From: Pararhodobacter sp. CCB-MM2
GTDB taxonomy: Bacteria; Pseudomonadota; Alphaproteobacteria; Rhodobacterales; Rhodobacteraceae
Direction: 5' to 3'
NCBI RefSeq assembly: GCF_001691415.1
Contig: NZ_LRRR01000006.1
Coordinates: 1 to 64,000 of the forward strand
Length of the DNA: 64,000 bases
The notes under the pieces were generated by a model. It made no database searches, was not told where the DNA came from, and worked only from the letters and a program-made list of their open reading frames with translations. The position numbers were made by a program, and so were the translations under genes. This document shows positions 43,150-51,851 of this stretch, piece after piece (within the stretch, counting starts at the first letter, position 1; every line of letters begins with the position of its first letter).

Positions 43150-43685
43150 GGCAGTCGGAGGGGCAGATGCCCTTTTGCCGTCCGGGTCAGCGCCTTCAAG
43201 GCCTCGGGTCGCTCGGAAGCACGGGATAGCAGATCCGCCCGTTGGGCCGAGGTGTCAGAACCCGTCTCGCAGGCCACACGATAGGCCATCGCCCGAGTCT
43301 CGGCCGTCTGGGGCAATTGCGCCAGCGCCGCGCCGCAGCCCGCCCAATCCCCCAACCGCAGCCGCAACCGTGCGAGGTTCAGCCAGGCATCCGCCGCCGG
43401 TTTCAACGCCACCGAATGCGCGAAAGCCGCCTCGGCCCCGGCGAAATCCGTGACCATCAACGCCCGCCCCAGCTCGAACCAGCCATCCGCATGCCGCGGC
43501 TCCTGCGCCACACAACGCCGGAGCCATTCGACCCCGTCCTTCCCCTGCAACTCCAGCACCTTGGCTAGGTTGTAGGCCAAGGCCGCAGGCGCCTTGGGAT
43601 CAATCAACGCGCGGCGCAGCAGGGCTTCGGCACCGGCCCAATCCTGGCGGGACAGCAGATGCGGGAGGCGGGAAAGGTCGGACAT
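43137..43685 (-). CDS. TPR-repeat protein
   Basis: 182 residues built of tetratricopeptide-like helical pairs: WAGAEALLRRALIDPKAPAALAYNLAKVLELQG, EWLRRCVAQEPRHADGWFELGRAL, and AGAEAAFAHSVALKPAADAWLNLARLRLRLGDW. No signal peptide or enzymatic domain. It lies convergent with the ABC operon end and divergent from the PHP gene; the shared upstream region holds a weak Pho-box-like repeat. Confidence 0.75.
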   Translation of the reverse strand: MSDLSRLPHLLSRQDWAGAEALLRRALIDPKAPAALAYNLAKVLELQGKDGVEWLRRCVAQEPRHADGWFELGRALMVTDFAGAEAAFAHSVALKPAADAWLNLARLRLRLGDWAGCGAALAQLPQTAETRAMAYRVACETGSDTSAQRADLLSRASERPEALKALTRTAKGHLPLRLPQAR

Positions 43686-43707
43686 GCGGCGCGCCTAGCA
43701 GCGTAAG

Positions 43708-43725
43708 ATGACATTCAGGCGTCAC
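43708..43725. promoter_or_regulatory. Weak PhoB-box-like repeat between TPR and PHP genes
   Basis: ATGACAT-TCAG-GCGTCAC on the plus strand has 11-nt periodicity and 5 of 7 consensus matches in each unit. It is 44 nt upstream of the PHP gene start. Weaker than the other three sites. Confidence 0.4.
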
Positions 43726-43769
43726 ATGAACCTGCGAGGGGACAGAAAACGCAAGCCCGGACCCTTCCC

Positions 43770-44687
43770 ATGAATGATGCCTTCACCGCCCCCGGCCGCT
43801 TTTGGCGCGGCAATCTGCACACCCATTCCAACCGCTCGGACGGCGCGCTGGAACCCGAGGAAGTTTGCCGCCGCTACAAGGCCGAGGGCTATGATTTCAT
43901 CGCCCTGACCGACCATTTCATCGGTGCCTATGGCTATCCGATTATCGACACGAAACCCTTCCGCGACAATGCCTTCACCACCATCCTCGGGGCCGAGTTG
44001 CATTCCGGCGCGATGCAGAATGGCGAGCTGTGGCATGTCCTCGCCGTCGGCCTGCCCGAGGATTTCACCCCACCCCATGCCCCCGGCTTCCACCCGGTCG
44101 AGGGGCAGGAGAGCGGCCCCGAACTGGCCCGCCGCGCGCGCGAGGCCGGCGCCTTCGTCGCCATCGCCCATCCGCAATGGTCCGGCCTGACGCTGGCGGA
44201 TGCCCGCTCGATCGACGCCGCGCATGCGGTCGAGATCTACAACCACGGCTGCGCCACCGGGGCCGATCGCGCCGATGGCTGGTCGGTGATGGACCTGCTC
44301 CTGTCCGAGGGCCGGCACCTCACCGCCATCGCCACCGATGACGCGCATTTCACCGAGCCCGACCATTTCGGCGGCTGGGTCATGGTGAAGGCCGAGGAGA
44401 ACACCCCCGAGGCCCTGCTGCAGGCGCTGAAGGACGGGCATTTCTATGCCTCGACCGGACCGCAGATCCACGGGATCGAGATCGAGGGCGAGACCCTCCG
44501 CGTCGCCTCCTCCGCCGCCGTCTCGGTCATCGTTCAGGGCCAGGGCTCGGCCGCCGTCGCGCGGCACGGGCACTCGATGACCCGTGCCGAGATCCCGCTC
44601 GAACGCTTCGCCAAGTCGCCCTGGCTGCGGGTGACGGTGATCGACGCGGCCGGCAAGCGCGCGTGGAGCAATCCGATCTGGCGCTGA
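43770..44687 (+). CDS. PHP-domain metal-dependent phosphoesterase
   Basis: 305 residues. PHP motifs: NLHTHSNRSDGALEPEEV (metal ligands H-x-H and D), YDFIALTDH, ILGAELHS, FVAIAHPQW, and AIATDDAHF. These ligands coordinate a di- or trinuclear metal site for phosphoester hydrolysis. A C-terminal beta domain follows (about 230-305). Next to PhoB-box-preceded importers it could release phosphate from an imported organophosphate. No signal peptide: cytoplasmic. Confidence 0.85.
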   Translation: MNDAFTAPGRFWRGNLHTHSNRSDGALEPEEVCRRYKAEGYDFIALTDHFIGAYGYPIIDTKPFRDNAFTTILGAELHSGAMQNGELWHVLAVGLPEDFTPPHAPGFHPVEGQESGPELARRAREAGAFVAIAHPQWSGLTLADARSIDAAHAVEIYNHGCATGADRADGWSVMDLLLSEGRHLTAIATDDAHFTEPDHFGGWVMVKAEENTPEALLQALKDGHFYASTGPQIHGIEIEGETLRVASSAAVSVIVQGQGSAAVARHGHSMTRAEIPLERFAKSPWLRVTVIDAAGKRAWSNPIWR

Positions 44688-44708
44688 CGCCGCGGTCCTC
44701 GCCCGGCC

Positions 44709-46022
44709 TCAGCGCATGAGGTCGGGCAGGAACAGGGTGATCTGCGGGAAACCGATCAGCAGCGCCATCACCACCACCTCGGCAGCAAGGAACCACAGCA
44801 CGCCGCGGTAGATGGTCCAGATCGGCACCTGCGGCGTCACGGATTTCACCACGAAGACGTTCATCCCCAAGGGCGGGGTGATCATGCCGATCTCGACATA
44901 TTTCACCACGATGATCCCGAACCAGATCAGGTCGAGCCCCAGCGCCTTCATCATCGGCAGGAACACCGGCAGGGTGATCAGCATGATGCCCAGCGGATCG
45001 AGGAACATCCCGAGGATCAGGAAGATCCCCGAGATCGCCAGGATCACCAGCAGCGGATCACCGGCATAGCCACCGACCATATCCGCCAGCATCTGCGACA
45101 CACCGGTCAGGGCCAGCAGGCGCGTGTACATCACCGCCCCCATGCCGACGAAGAAGATCTGCGCCGTGCCCGACATGGATTCGCGCAAAGCCTCGGTGAA
45201 GGTCGCGACCGAGATCCGGCGTTGCAGGATGGCGATCAGAAGGGCCAGCGCCGCGCCGGTCGCACCGGCTTCGGTCGGGGTGACGATGCCGCCATAAAGC
45301 CCGCCGATGATCCCGAGGATCAGCACCGTGACCGGCCAGACCTCGCGCAGGGACGCCATGCGGTCGGCCTTCAGCGTGGCCAGTTCCTCGTCCGCAAGCT
45401 TCGGCGCCAGCGCGGGGTTCAGTTTGCAGCGGATGACGATCAGCGCGACATAGGCCACCGCGGTCAGCAGCCCCGGCACGATACCGGCGATCAGAAGGCG
45501 CGAGATCGAGACCTCGGCGAACACGCCATAGAGCACCAGCATGATCGACGGCGGGATCAGCGCGGCCAGCGTCCCGGCCGAGGCAACGACGCCGGTGGCC
45601 AGCGCCTTGTCGTAACCGTTGCGCAGCATCTCGGGGATGGCCAGCCGGCCCATCGCGGCGGACGAGGCCAACGACGAGCCACAGGCCGCGGCAAAGCCGA
45701 CCGACGCCATATTCGCGGCGACGGCCAGCCCGCCGGGCAGCGCGCTGAACCACAACCGAGCAGCGCGAAACAGCGCCGAGGAGATCCCGGAATGGTTGGC
45801 AATCGCGCCCATCAGCAAGAACATCGGGATCGCGGTCAGATCCCAGCTGGCAGCAAAGGCAAAGGGGGTTTCGCGCAGGATCGACCAGGCGATGTTGAAG
45901 TTGCGCACATAGGCGAGGCCGAGGATCGACACCACGCCCAGCGCAACGCCGATCGGCACGCGCAGCGCGATCAGGGCCAGCATGCAGGCGAGGGTGATCA
46001 GGCCGAAGCTTAGGGGATCCAT
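44709..46022 (-). CDS. dctM: TRAP transporter large permease DctM
   Basis: 437 residues with about 12-14 helices and DctM motifs: MGAIANHSGISSALFRAA, AACGSSLASSAAMGRLAIPEM, SAGTLAALIPPSIMLVLYG, GIIGGLYGGIVTPTEAGATGA. It forms the ion-coupled channel for the solute bound by DctP. The ATG is one base from the dctQ stop. Confidence 0.93.
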   Translation of the reverse strand: MDPLSFGLITLACMLALIALRVPIGVALGVVSILGLAYVRNFNIAWSILRETPFAFAASWDLTAIPMFLLMGAIANHSGISSALFRAARLWFSALPGGLAVAANMASVGFAAACGSSLASSAAMGRLAIPEMLRNGYDKALATGVVASAGTLAALIPPSIMLVLYGVFAEVSISRLLIAGIVPGLLTAVAYVALIVIRCKLNPALAPKLADEELATLKADRMASLREVWPVTVLILGIIGGLYGGIVTPTEAGATGAALALLIAILQRRISVATFTEALRESMSGTAQIFFVGMGAVMYTRLLALTGVSQMLADMVGGYAGDPLLVILAISGIFLILGMFLDPLGIMLITLPVFLPMMKALGLDLIWFGIIVVKYVEIGMITPPLGMNVFVVKSVTPQVPIWTIYRGVLWFLAAEVVVMALLIGFPQITLFLPDLMR

Positions 46023-46023
46023 G

Positions 46024-46548
46024 TCAGGCCTTCTCGTTCGCGGGGACGCCGGTGATCGGGTTGGTGTTGGTCAGCCGGGCCAGCAGCCGGAAGATCATCG
46101 TCAGCACCATCGCGGCGCCGGCGACGGGCAGCACCCAGCGCATCGGCCAGACGGGCAGGAAGCCGCCAAGGATCTCCCAGACCTCGCCGCGGCTGGTACG
46201 CGACATCGCGGACAGCCAAGTCTGCCAGACGAAGGCCGAGACATAGGCGATGATCAGCAGGTCGGTCAGCACGCCGATCACGAACCGCGCCGCGCGCGGC
46301 AGGGCGCTGACGAAGATGTCGGCGGTGACATGCTCGTCGCGCAGGGTGACCCAGGCCAGCGGCAGGAAGGCCACGGCGATCATGTAGTAGCTCGCGGTGA
46401 TCTCGCCGGTGCCGGGCAGCGGGTGGTTGAACAGGGTGCGCGAGGCCACGTCCAGCGTGACATGCGCCATCATCAGGACGCCCGCGATCAGGGACAACGC
46501 AAAGAGCGCGTCGGCAAGGCGCGAGACGAGGCGGTGCAGGGCTTTCAT
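46024..46548 (-). CDS. dctQ: TRAP transporter small permease DctQ
   Basis: 174 residues with four helices (ALFALSLIAGVLMMAHVTLDV, EITASYYMIAVAFLPLAWV, FVIGVLTDLLIIAYVSAFVW, LPVAGAAMVLTMIFRLLA). The VTLRDEHVTADIF loop is characteristic of DctQ. Separated from dctP by 157 nt that contain a strong hairpin. Confidence 0.9.
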   Translation of the reverse strand: MKALHRLVSRLADALFALSLIAGVLMMAHVTLDVASRTLFNHPLPGTGEITASYYMIAVAFLPLAWVTLRDEHVTADIFVSALPRAARFVIGVLTDLLIIAYVSAFVWQTWLSAMSRTSRGEVWEILGGFLPVWPMRWVLPVAGAAMVLTMIFRLLARLTNTNPITGVPANEKA

Positions 46549-46596
46549 GGCGGGCTCTGGCTATCGTTTCAGGCTGGCAGCAGCGGCAAGGGATCG

Positions 46597-46628
46597 GAAC
46601 CGGGGGTCGCTTGCAAGACCCCCGGTTC
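46597..46628 (-). terminator. Strong hairpin between dctP and dctQ (attenuator or mRNA stabiliser)
   Basis: GAACCGGGGGTC (46597-46608) and GACCCCCGGTTC (46617-46628) form a perfect 12-bp stem with an 8-nt loop. No U-tract follows. Such intra-operon stems usually keep receptor mRNA in excess over permease mRNA. Confidence 0.65.
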
Positions 46629-46705
46629 GCGCCGGATCACGGCGGCGCGTCGGGCGGGGCCGGCCCAGAGGACCGGGCACCACCCTTCGCGCCGCGCGCT
46701 CCGCG

Positions 46706-47818
46706 TTACAGGCTCGAGGGATCGACCTGCGCGAAGACCTCGTCCCAGAGGCGCTGGGTCCAGGCTTCGATATCGGTGCCCAGTTCGGCCGAGACCGGGC
46801 GCCAACGATCGACCGCGGCGAGATAGGTCTCGATCAGCGCCTCGGGGTCGCTGACGCCCAGACGGGTGCCGACCTCGATCAGGCGGGCGCGGTCATGATC
46901 GGCAAAGCCTTCGACCATGGCGCGCAGATCGTCCGCCGGCTCGACCAGTTCGACGCCGTTGACCTCTTGCTGGTTCTCGAAGCTTTCCTGATCGCGCAGC
47001 ACGTAGTTGCCGATCGTGTGCTTGGCGGTGATGAAGGCCGAGGCGTGCAGCAGCGCCGCCTGCTCGTCCGCCGACAGGCCGGTGAACAGGTCGTGGTTGA
47101 TCAGGAAGCCCACGGCCGGCGCGGCGTTGCCCAGCGGCAGATCGGTGACGTATTTCGCGTATTCGCCGTAGCCATAGGTCTGCAGCCATTCGCGCGTGGC
47201 CATCAGGCAATCGAGGCCCCCGCGCTGCAGCAGGCCCACGGCCTCGGTCAGGGTCACGGACATCGGCGTGCCGCCGCCCAGCGTCGCCATCTCGCCGTAA
47301 CCACCCGTCGCGCGGATGCGGCGGCCGGCCCTGTCAGCCAGCGAGGCGGGCGGCTCGGTGCACATCAGCCGGTACGAGGCCGAGGCGAAGCCGCCCAGCG
47401 GCAGCACGTTGTTCTCGCGCGCTTCCTCAAGGCATTCGGGGCAGTTGAGGAAGATCGTCTCGGCCGCCGCCGCGGCTGCGGCCATGGGGTCATCCCCCGG
47501 CACGACGATGGAATAGAGCAGCGTCAGGTTCGGCATGGCTTCCGGCGTGTAGACCGGGATCTGCAGGCCGCCCTGCATCAGGTCGTCGGTCACCGCCGCA
47601 AGCGTGCCCCGGCCATCGGCCAGCTGGCCACCGGCGATCAGCTCCCATTCCAGCGAGCCGCCGGTCGCTTCCGAGATCATCGCGAAGGCCTCGGGCAGCG
47701 TGTCGGTGTTCAGGTAATCGGACGCCGGCGGCCACGAGCCATAGATCGGCGTCTGCGCGCTGGCCGTCGTGGCCATCAGCGCCAAAGCGGCACCCAAAGT
47801 CAGGGTCTTGGTCATCAT
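46706..47818 (-). CDS. dctP: TRAP transporter solute-binding protein DctP
   Basis: 370 residues with a signal peptide (MTKTLTLGAALALMATTASAQ). Mature part includes WPPASDYLNTDTLPEAFAMI, RIRATGGYGEMATLGGGTPMSVTLTEAVGLLQRGGLDCLMA, the DctP ligand-binding core; the arginine in RRIRATGG normally salt-bridges a carboxylate. It follows the P450 gene by 104 nt on the same strand, so an aromatic carboxylate substrate for the P450 is a reasonable guess. Confidence 0.9.
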   Translation of the reverse strand: MMTKTLTLGAALALMATTASAQTPIYGSWPPASDYLNTDTLPEAFAMISEATGGSLEWELIAGGQLADGRGTLAAVTDDLMQGGLQIPVYTPEAMPNLTLLYSIVVPGDDPMAAAAAAAETIFLNCPECLEEARENNVLPLGGFASASYRLMCTEPPASLADRAGRRIRATGGYGEMATLGGGTPMSVTLTEAVGLLQRGGLDCLMATREWLQTYGYGEYAKYVTDLPLGNAAPAVGFLINHDLFTGLSADEQAALLHASAFITAKHTIGNYVLRDQESFENQQEVNGVELVEPADDLRAMVEGFADHDRARLIEVGTRLGVSDPEALIETYLAAVDRWRPVSAELGTDIEAWTQRLWDEVFAQVDPSSL

Positions 47819-47922
47819 TTACTCCTCCCAGTAAATCGTGCCCTCGGGCACAGGCCAAAAGTCTGTCGGTCGTTCTGTCGGACCGGGCCTTGGGGGCCCA
47901 GCCCTGTGTATCGGCGCCTCCG

Positions 47923-49134
47923 TCAGGCGGGGGTCAGACGGGCCGGCAGGCTGTGGTAGCCGCGCAGCCAGTTGATGTAGACGCGCTCGGGCTCGGCGGT
48001 GAGCTCGATCCGGGCGACCTTGCGGGCCAAGGCACCCAGCACCGATTCCGCCTCCAACCGCGCGACCATCTGGCCGACGCAGCCATGGATGCCGGTGCCG
48101 AATGCCAGATGCCCGACAGTGCGGCGGGTGATGTCGTAGCTGTCCGGCCGGTCCCAACGCGCGGGATCGCGGTTGGCGGCAGCGAGCCACATCATCACCT
48201 TCTCCTCGCCGCCCAGTTGGACACCGGCCAGCTCGGTCGGGCCCGCCGTCGTGCGGCCGATCACCGGCGACGGCGCGAACCAGCGCAGCCCTTCCTCGAA
48301 GGCGGCACGGGCGCGGGTCGGATCCTCGCGCAGCAGGGCCCATTGATCGGGGTTGTCGACCAGCGCCTTGATGGCGATGCCGATGCCGAACACGGTCGTA
48401 TCGATCCCCGCCGAGATGAAGGCCCGCACCAGCATGCCTGCGTCGTCGGTGCTGATCTCACCGCGATGCGCGGCGGCGTAGATCTCTTCGCCGAAGCCGC
48501 CGGGGATCAGGTTTGCCTCGGCCATCTGCGCGGCGACATATTCGAAGGTGCCCTGCTCCTCGACCACCTTGCGGGCCGCGGCATAGAGCGCGTTCTTCGG
48601 GCCCATCGCGTTGAAATTCAACGTGGAATAGGGCATCAGATGATGGCGTCCATCCGGTTGCAGGCCGACCGCGTCGGGCAGCACCTTGAACGGGAAGGCA
48701 AAGGCCAAATCGGCCGCCAGATCCACCTCGCCGCCGCGCTCCAGCAGGGCATCGACCATGCGCTCGGCCTCGGCCTTGAAGTCATCGGCCATCTTGCGCA
48801 GCGCGGCGGGCGACAACACGCGGGCAAGCACCTTGCGGTTGGGCGTGTGGATGGGGGGATCAGCCTCGAGGATCACCGAGGGTTTGCGCCACGGCTCTTC
48901 GCGCACGACATTGGTCAGACCCGTCCCGAAGGCCGAGGAGAAGCGGCGCCAATCCTCGAAGACCTCGCGCACGACAGCATCCTGCCCCGAGATCCAGAAC
49001 CCATATTTCGGCACCCAGACGACAGGGCCCGCAGCGCGAATGGCGCGGTCCAGCTCGATCGGGTTGTCCATACTCTCGCGGCTGAACGGATCGATGTCCA
49101 ATACCGGCCGGTCGAGCGCGTCAGTGACGGGCAT
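47923..49134 (-). CDS. Cytochrome P450 (CYP199-like class I)
   Basis: 403 residues from the ATG at 49134 with GAGGAGG upstream; the TTG at 49170 lies inside the operator and is rejected. I-helix A242-G-x-D245-T-T (ISAGIDTT), ExxR at E281/R284, heme-binding FGTGIHGCVGQ with C352. Overall sequence resembles CYP199-type enzymes, which demethylate or hydroxylate para-substituted benzoates with a [2Fe-2S] ferredoxin; a matching ferredoxin is at 51.5 kb. First gene of an operon with dctPQM. Confidence 0.88.
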   Translation of the reverse strand: MPVTDALDRPVLDIDPFSRESMDNPIELDRAIRAAGPVVWVPKYGFWISGQDAVVREVFEDWRRFSSAFGTGLTNVVREEPWRKPSVILEADPPIHTPNRKVLARVLSPAALRKMADDFKAEAERMVDALLERGGEVDLAADLAFAFPFKVLPDAVGLQPDGRHHLMPYSTLNFNAMGPKNALYAAARKVVEEQGTFEYVAAQMAEANLIPGGFGEEIYAAAHRGEISTDDAGMLVRAFISAGIDTTVFGIGIAIKALVDNPDQWALLREDPTRARAAFEEGLRWFAPSPVIGRTTAGPTELAGVQLGGEEKVMMWLAAANRDPARWDRPDSYDITRRTVGHLAFGTGIHGCVGQMVARLEAESVLGALARKVARIELTAEPERVYINWLRGYHSLPARLTPA

Positions 49135-49155
49135 GATGGCCTCCTCCTCTGCAGT

Positions 49156-49187
49156 CAGTTTAATTAGCAACCGATTTAATTTGCAAG
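49156..49187 (-). promoter_or_regulatory. Tandem 16-bp repeats upstream of the P450 gene
   Basis: On the minus strand CTTGCAAATTAAATCG (49187-49172) is followed directly by GTTGCTAATTAAACTG (49171-49156), 12 of 16 identical. The ribosome site begins right after. Same unit as the repeats near 50,922 and 51,852. Confidence 0.75.
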
Positions 49188-49234
49188 CGAGTTGTATCCG
49201 CGGAAACGAAAAAACCCGCTTGCGATGGGTCAGC

Positions 49235-50905
49235 TCAGGCCTGCGCGGCGGCTTTCAGCCACAGCGACACGGCAACGGCGCCCGGATCGGGATGGCCGAT
49301 CACCCGGTCCCCGACATAGCTGGAGCGCCCCCGACGCGGCTTCATCTGCTTGGTGGCCTCGGCACCCTTGGCGGCGGCCTCGGCGGCAGCGCTCAGACGG
49401 GTGGCAACGGTCCCGCCCTGCCCCATTGCCGCCAGCGCAGGCGCCAAGGCATCGACCATCGTGCGGTCGCCCAGCTCGGCCCCGCCCAAGCCGCAAAGCG
49501 CCGAAACGCCGCTGGCGAACGCGGCTTCCATTTGCGCGCCGGCATCGCCTGAGGTGTCGTCCAGCGCATTCGCCGCCCCGAAGGCGAGGATCGCATAGAG
49601 CGGACCCGAGGTCCCCCCGGTCGAGCGCCGCACCACCGCGCCGACATGCCGCCAGAAGGCCGCGCCGGACAGATGCGCCAGCGTCTCGCGCTCGGCCAGC
49701 AGCGCCTCGGCCCCGCCGGCCAGCGAGCGTCCGATATCGCCGTCGCCGACCACCTGATCCATGCGGGTGAGTTCGGGCTCGGCGGCGATCAGCGCCTCGC
49801 AGCCGGCGACCAGCGCGGCCATCACGGCGGGATCAGCGGTGCCATTGGCCTCAACCGGTGCAGCGGCGACGGGGGCCGGCAGGGTCATCCCCTGACGCAG
49901 GCCCGGCAGCACCCAGGCGGGCGCGCCAGCCGGAGCATCCAGCGCCGCAAGCCGGTCGTCGTCCAGCGCCATCAGCGACAGCGAGACGCCGGCCATGTCG
50001 ATCGCGGTCAGGAAGGTGCCGGCCCAGACCCGCTCGACCTTCAGGCCCAGCGCGGCGCAGGCGGCCAGCGCGTCACCGGCCATGATCGACACCTCCATAG
50101 GCGGCGTGGAGCCGAGGTTGTTGACCAGAAGCGCCACCCGGTCGCCGGCCTTCAGTCTGCGGTCGCGGGCGATGGTGCCGATCAACTCCTCGGCCAGATG
50201 GGCGGCGGGACGGAGGTTGACGCGGCTGAGACCCGCCTCGCCGTGGATGCCGAGGCCAAGCTCGATCTCATTCTGCGCCAGCTCGAAATTCGGGGTGCCG
50301 GCGGCGGGGACGATGCAGGGGCTCAGCGCCACGCCCATCGAGCCGGTCGCCGCGACGGCCGCCTCGGCCCGCGCCTTGACCTCGGCCAAGGACAATCCGG
50401 CCTCGGCGGCGGCACCGGCGATCTTGTGCACCAGCACGGTGCCGGCGATGCCGCGGCGGCCCGCCGTCTTCTCGGCCGAGCCCAGCGCAGCATCGTCATC
50501 GACCACCAGCACCTCGCAGGCGATCCCCTCACCCTGCGCGATCTGCGCGGCGAGGCCGAAGTTCAGCCGGTCGCCGGTGTAGTTCTTGACAATCAGCAGC
50601 ACCCCGCCCGGACCCGCCACCGCACGGATCCCCGTCAGCACCTGATCGGTCGAAGGCGAGGCGAACACATCGCCCGCCACCGCCGCCGTCAACAGCCCCT
50701 TGCCGACATAACCCGCATGCGCCGGCTCGTGCCCCGAACCACCGCCTGAGATCAGCGCAACCTTGCCCGCCCCGATCACCGCGTCCAGATCGGCGCGGAC
50801 GACCACGGTGGTGCCCTCGATCAGGCGCAGGTTGTTCGACGTGTCGACCAGCCCGGCCAGCGCCTGGGGGACCACATCCTTCACCTCGTTGATGAGCTTC
50901 TTCAT
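49235..50905 (-). CDS. Dihydroxyacetone kinase-like protein (fused DhaK-DhaL)
   Basis: 556 residues from the ATG at 50905 with GGGAGG upstream. DhaK domain with LISGGGSGHEPAHAGYVG and substrate-binding histidine H221 (LGIHGEAG). DhaL domain with QVVGDGDIGRSLAGG, GGTSGPLYAI, LGDRTMVDAL and RGRSSYVGDRVIGHPDPGA. This is the ATP-dependent single-chain type that phosphorylates dihydroxyacetone, glyceraldehyde or related C3-C4 ketoses. In DhaL the usual DGDHG/DGDTG has isoleucine. Why it is co-regulated with a P450 is unclear. Confidence 0.88.
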   Translation of the reverse strand: MKKLINEVKDVVPQALAGLVDTSNNLRLIEGTTVVVRADLDAVIGAGKVALISGGGSGHEPAHAGYVGKGLLTAAVAGDVFASPSTDQVLTGIRAVAGPGGVLLIVKNYTGDRLNFGLAAQIAQGEGIACEVLVVDDDAALGSAEKTAGRRGIAGTVLVHKIAGAAAEAGLSLAEVKARAEAAVAATGSMGVALSPCIVPAAGTPNFELAQNEIELGLGIHGEAGLSRVNLRPAAHLAEELIGTIARDRRLKAGDRVALLVNNLGSTPPMEVSIMAGDALAACAALGLKVERVWAGTFLTAIDMAGVSLSLMALDDDRLAALDAPAGAPAWVLPGLRQGMTLPAPVAAAPVEANGTADPAVMAALVAGCEALIAAEPELTRMDQVVGDGDIGRSLAGGAEALLAERETLAHLSGAAFWRHVGAVVRRSTGGTSGPLYAILAFGAANALDDTSGDAGAQMEAAFASGVSALCGLGGAELGDRTMVDALAPALAAMGQGGTVATRLSAAAEAAAKGAEATKQMKPRRGRSSYVGDRVIGHPDPGAVAVSLWLKAAAQA

Positions 50906-50921
50906 CGCGACCTCCCAGTCG

Positions 50922-50946
50922 GTTTGCAATTAAACGAGTTGCGTGT
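50922..50946. promoter_or_regulatory. Tandem repeats in the kinase/marR divergent promoter
   Basis: Plus strand: TTTGCAATTAAACGA then GTTGCGTGTAAG, the same GTTGC-N(3-4)-TAAAC unit as at the P450 and ferredoxin promoters but with a 15-nt period. It lies only 17 nt from the kinase start and 28 nt from the marR start. Confidence 0.65.
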
Positions 50947-50974
50947 AAGACCGAAGATCAGGAGGAACCCCCCG

Positions 50975-51478
50975 ATGTCCGAGCCCGAGCTGATCACCGA
51001 AGGCAACCTGTCCGTCCAGGCGGCGCGCTATGCGCCCTATTTCCTGTCGGTCATCAACAACCGGCTGTCGTGGGGCGCCTCGCAGGTTTACCTGCAGCTC
51101 TTCGATATCGGCCTGAACGAATGGCGCATTCTTTCGGCCCTGCGCAACGAGCCCGGCATCCAGGCCCTGCGCGTCGGCGAGATGGTGGCGATGAACAAAT
51201 CGGTCGTCAGTCGCTCCACCCGCCGGCTGGAAGAGATGGGCCATGTCGTCGCTAAGCTGGATCGCACCAAGCGCCTGCTGTGGCTGAGCCGCTCGGGCGC
51301 CGAGTTGCACGACAAGATCTTCTCCATCGCCCTGCAACGGGAAACGGCCCTGCTCGATGGGTTCGACGCCGCCGAGCTGGACACGCTGTTCGCGATGCTG
51401 GAGCGGATGCGCGCCAATCTGGCCAAGGTCGATGCCGTGGACCGGGGCATGACCGGGCGCGAGCTGCTGCCCGAGTAA
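50975..51478 (+). CDS. MarR-family regulator of the P450 module
   Basis: 167 residues from the ATG at 50975 with AGGAGGAA. Winged helix: IGLNEWRILSALRNEPGIQALRVGEMVAMNKSVVSRSTRRLEEMGHVVAKLD, wing RTKRLLWLSRSGAEL. Divergent from the kinase gene and convergent with the ferredoxin gene. It presumably binds the tandem GTTGC-N4-TAAAC repeats in all three promoters. Confidence 0.9.
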   Translation: MSEPELITEGNLSVQAARYAPYFLSVINNRLSWGASQVYLQLFDIGLNEWRILSALRNEPGIQALRVGEMVAMNKSVVSRSTRRLEEMGHVVAKLDRTKRLLWLSRSGAELHDKIFSIALQRETALLDGFDAAELDTLFAMLERMRANLAKVDAVDRGMTGRELLPE

Positions 51479-51507
51479 CACCACCGGTTCGGCACCGGGC
51501 TGGCGGA

Positions 51508-51831
51508 TCACACCTGTGCCTCAGGCAGATGCAGGATCAGGCCGTCCATGCCTTCGGTCAGCAGGATCTGACAGCCCAGCCGGCTGCGCTCGTCCGTCGG
51601 GGCCGCGGCGCAATCGAGCATCGCTTCCTCGATCTCCTGCTGCGGCGGCATCTGATCGGCGAAGGCCGGGTCGACATGCACATGGCAGGTCGCGCACATG
51701 GCCGAGCCGCCACATTCCCCGATGATCCCGACAACGCCGTTCTGCACGGCGGCTTCCATGACGCTGATGCCGGCGCGCACGTCCAGCGTGCGCCGGTCGC
51801 CCGCGGCGCTGACGAATGTAACCTGAACCAA
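51508..51831 (-). CDS. P450-type [2Fe-2S] ferredoxin, TTG start
   Basis: 107 residues, adrenodoxin-like, with C40, C46, C49 and C87 as ligands (ECGGSAMCATCH, RLGCQ). The only good start is TTG at 51831, eight bases after GGAGG. It is the likely electron donor of the P450 at 47.9 kb, like the redoxins paired with CYP199 enzymes. No reductase adjoins it; the Rieske-operon reductase at 20.6 kb could serve. Confidence 0.88.
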   Translation of the reverse strand: MVQVTFVSAAGDRRTLDVRAGISVMEAAVQNGVVGIIGECGGSAMCATCHVHVDPAFADQMPPQQEIEEAMLDCAAAPTDERSRLGCQILLTEGMDGLILHLPEAQV

Positions 51832-51851
51832 GGCAAGGTCCTCCCTTTCCT

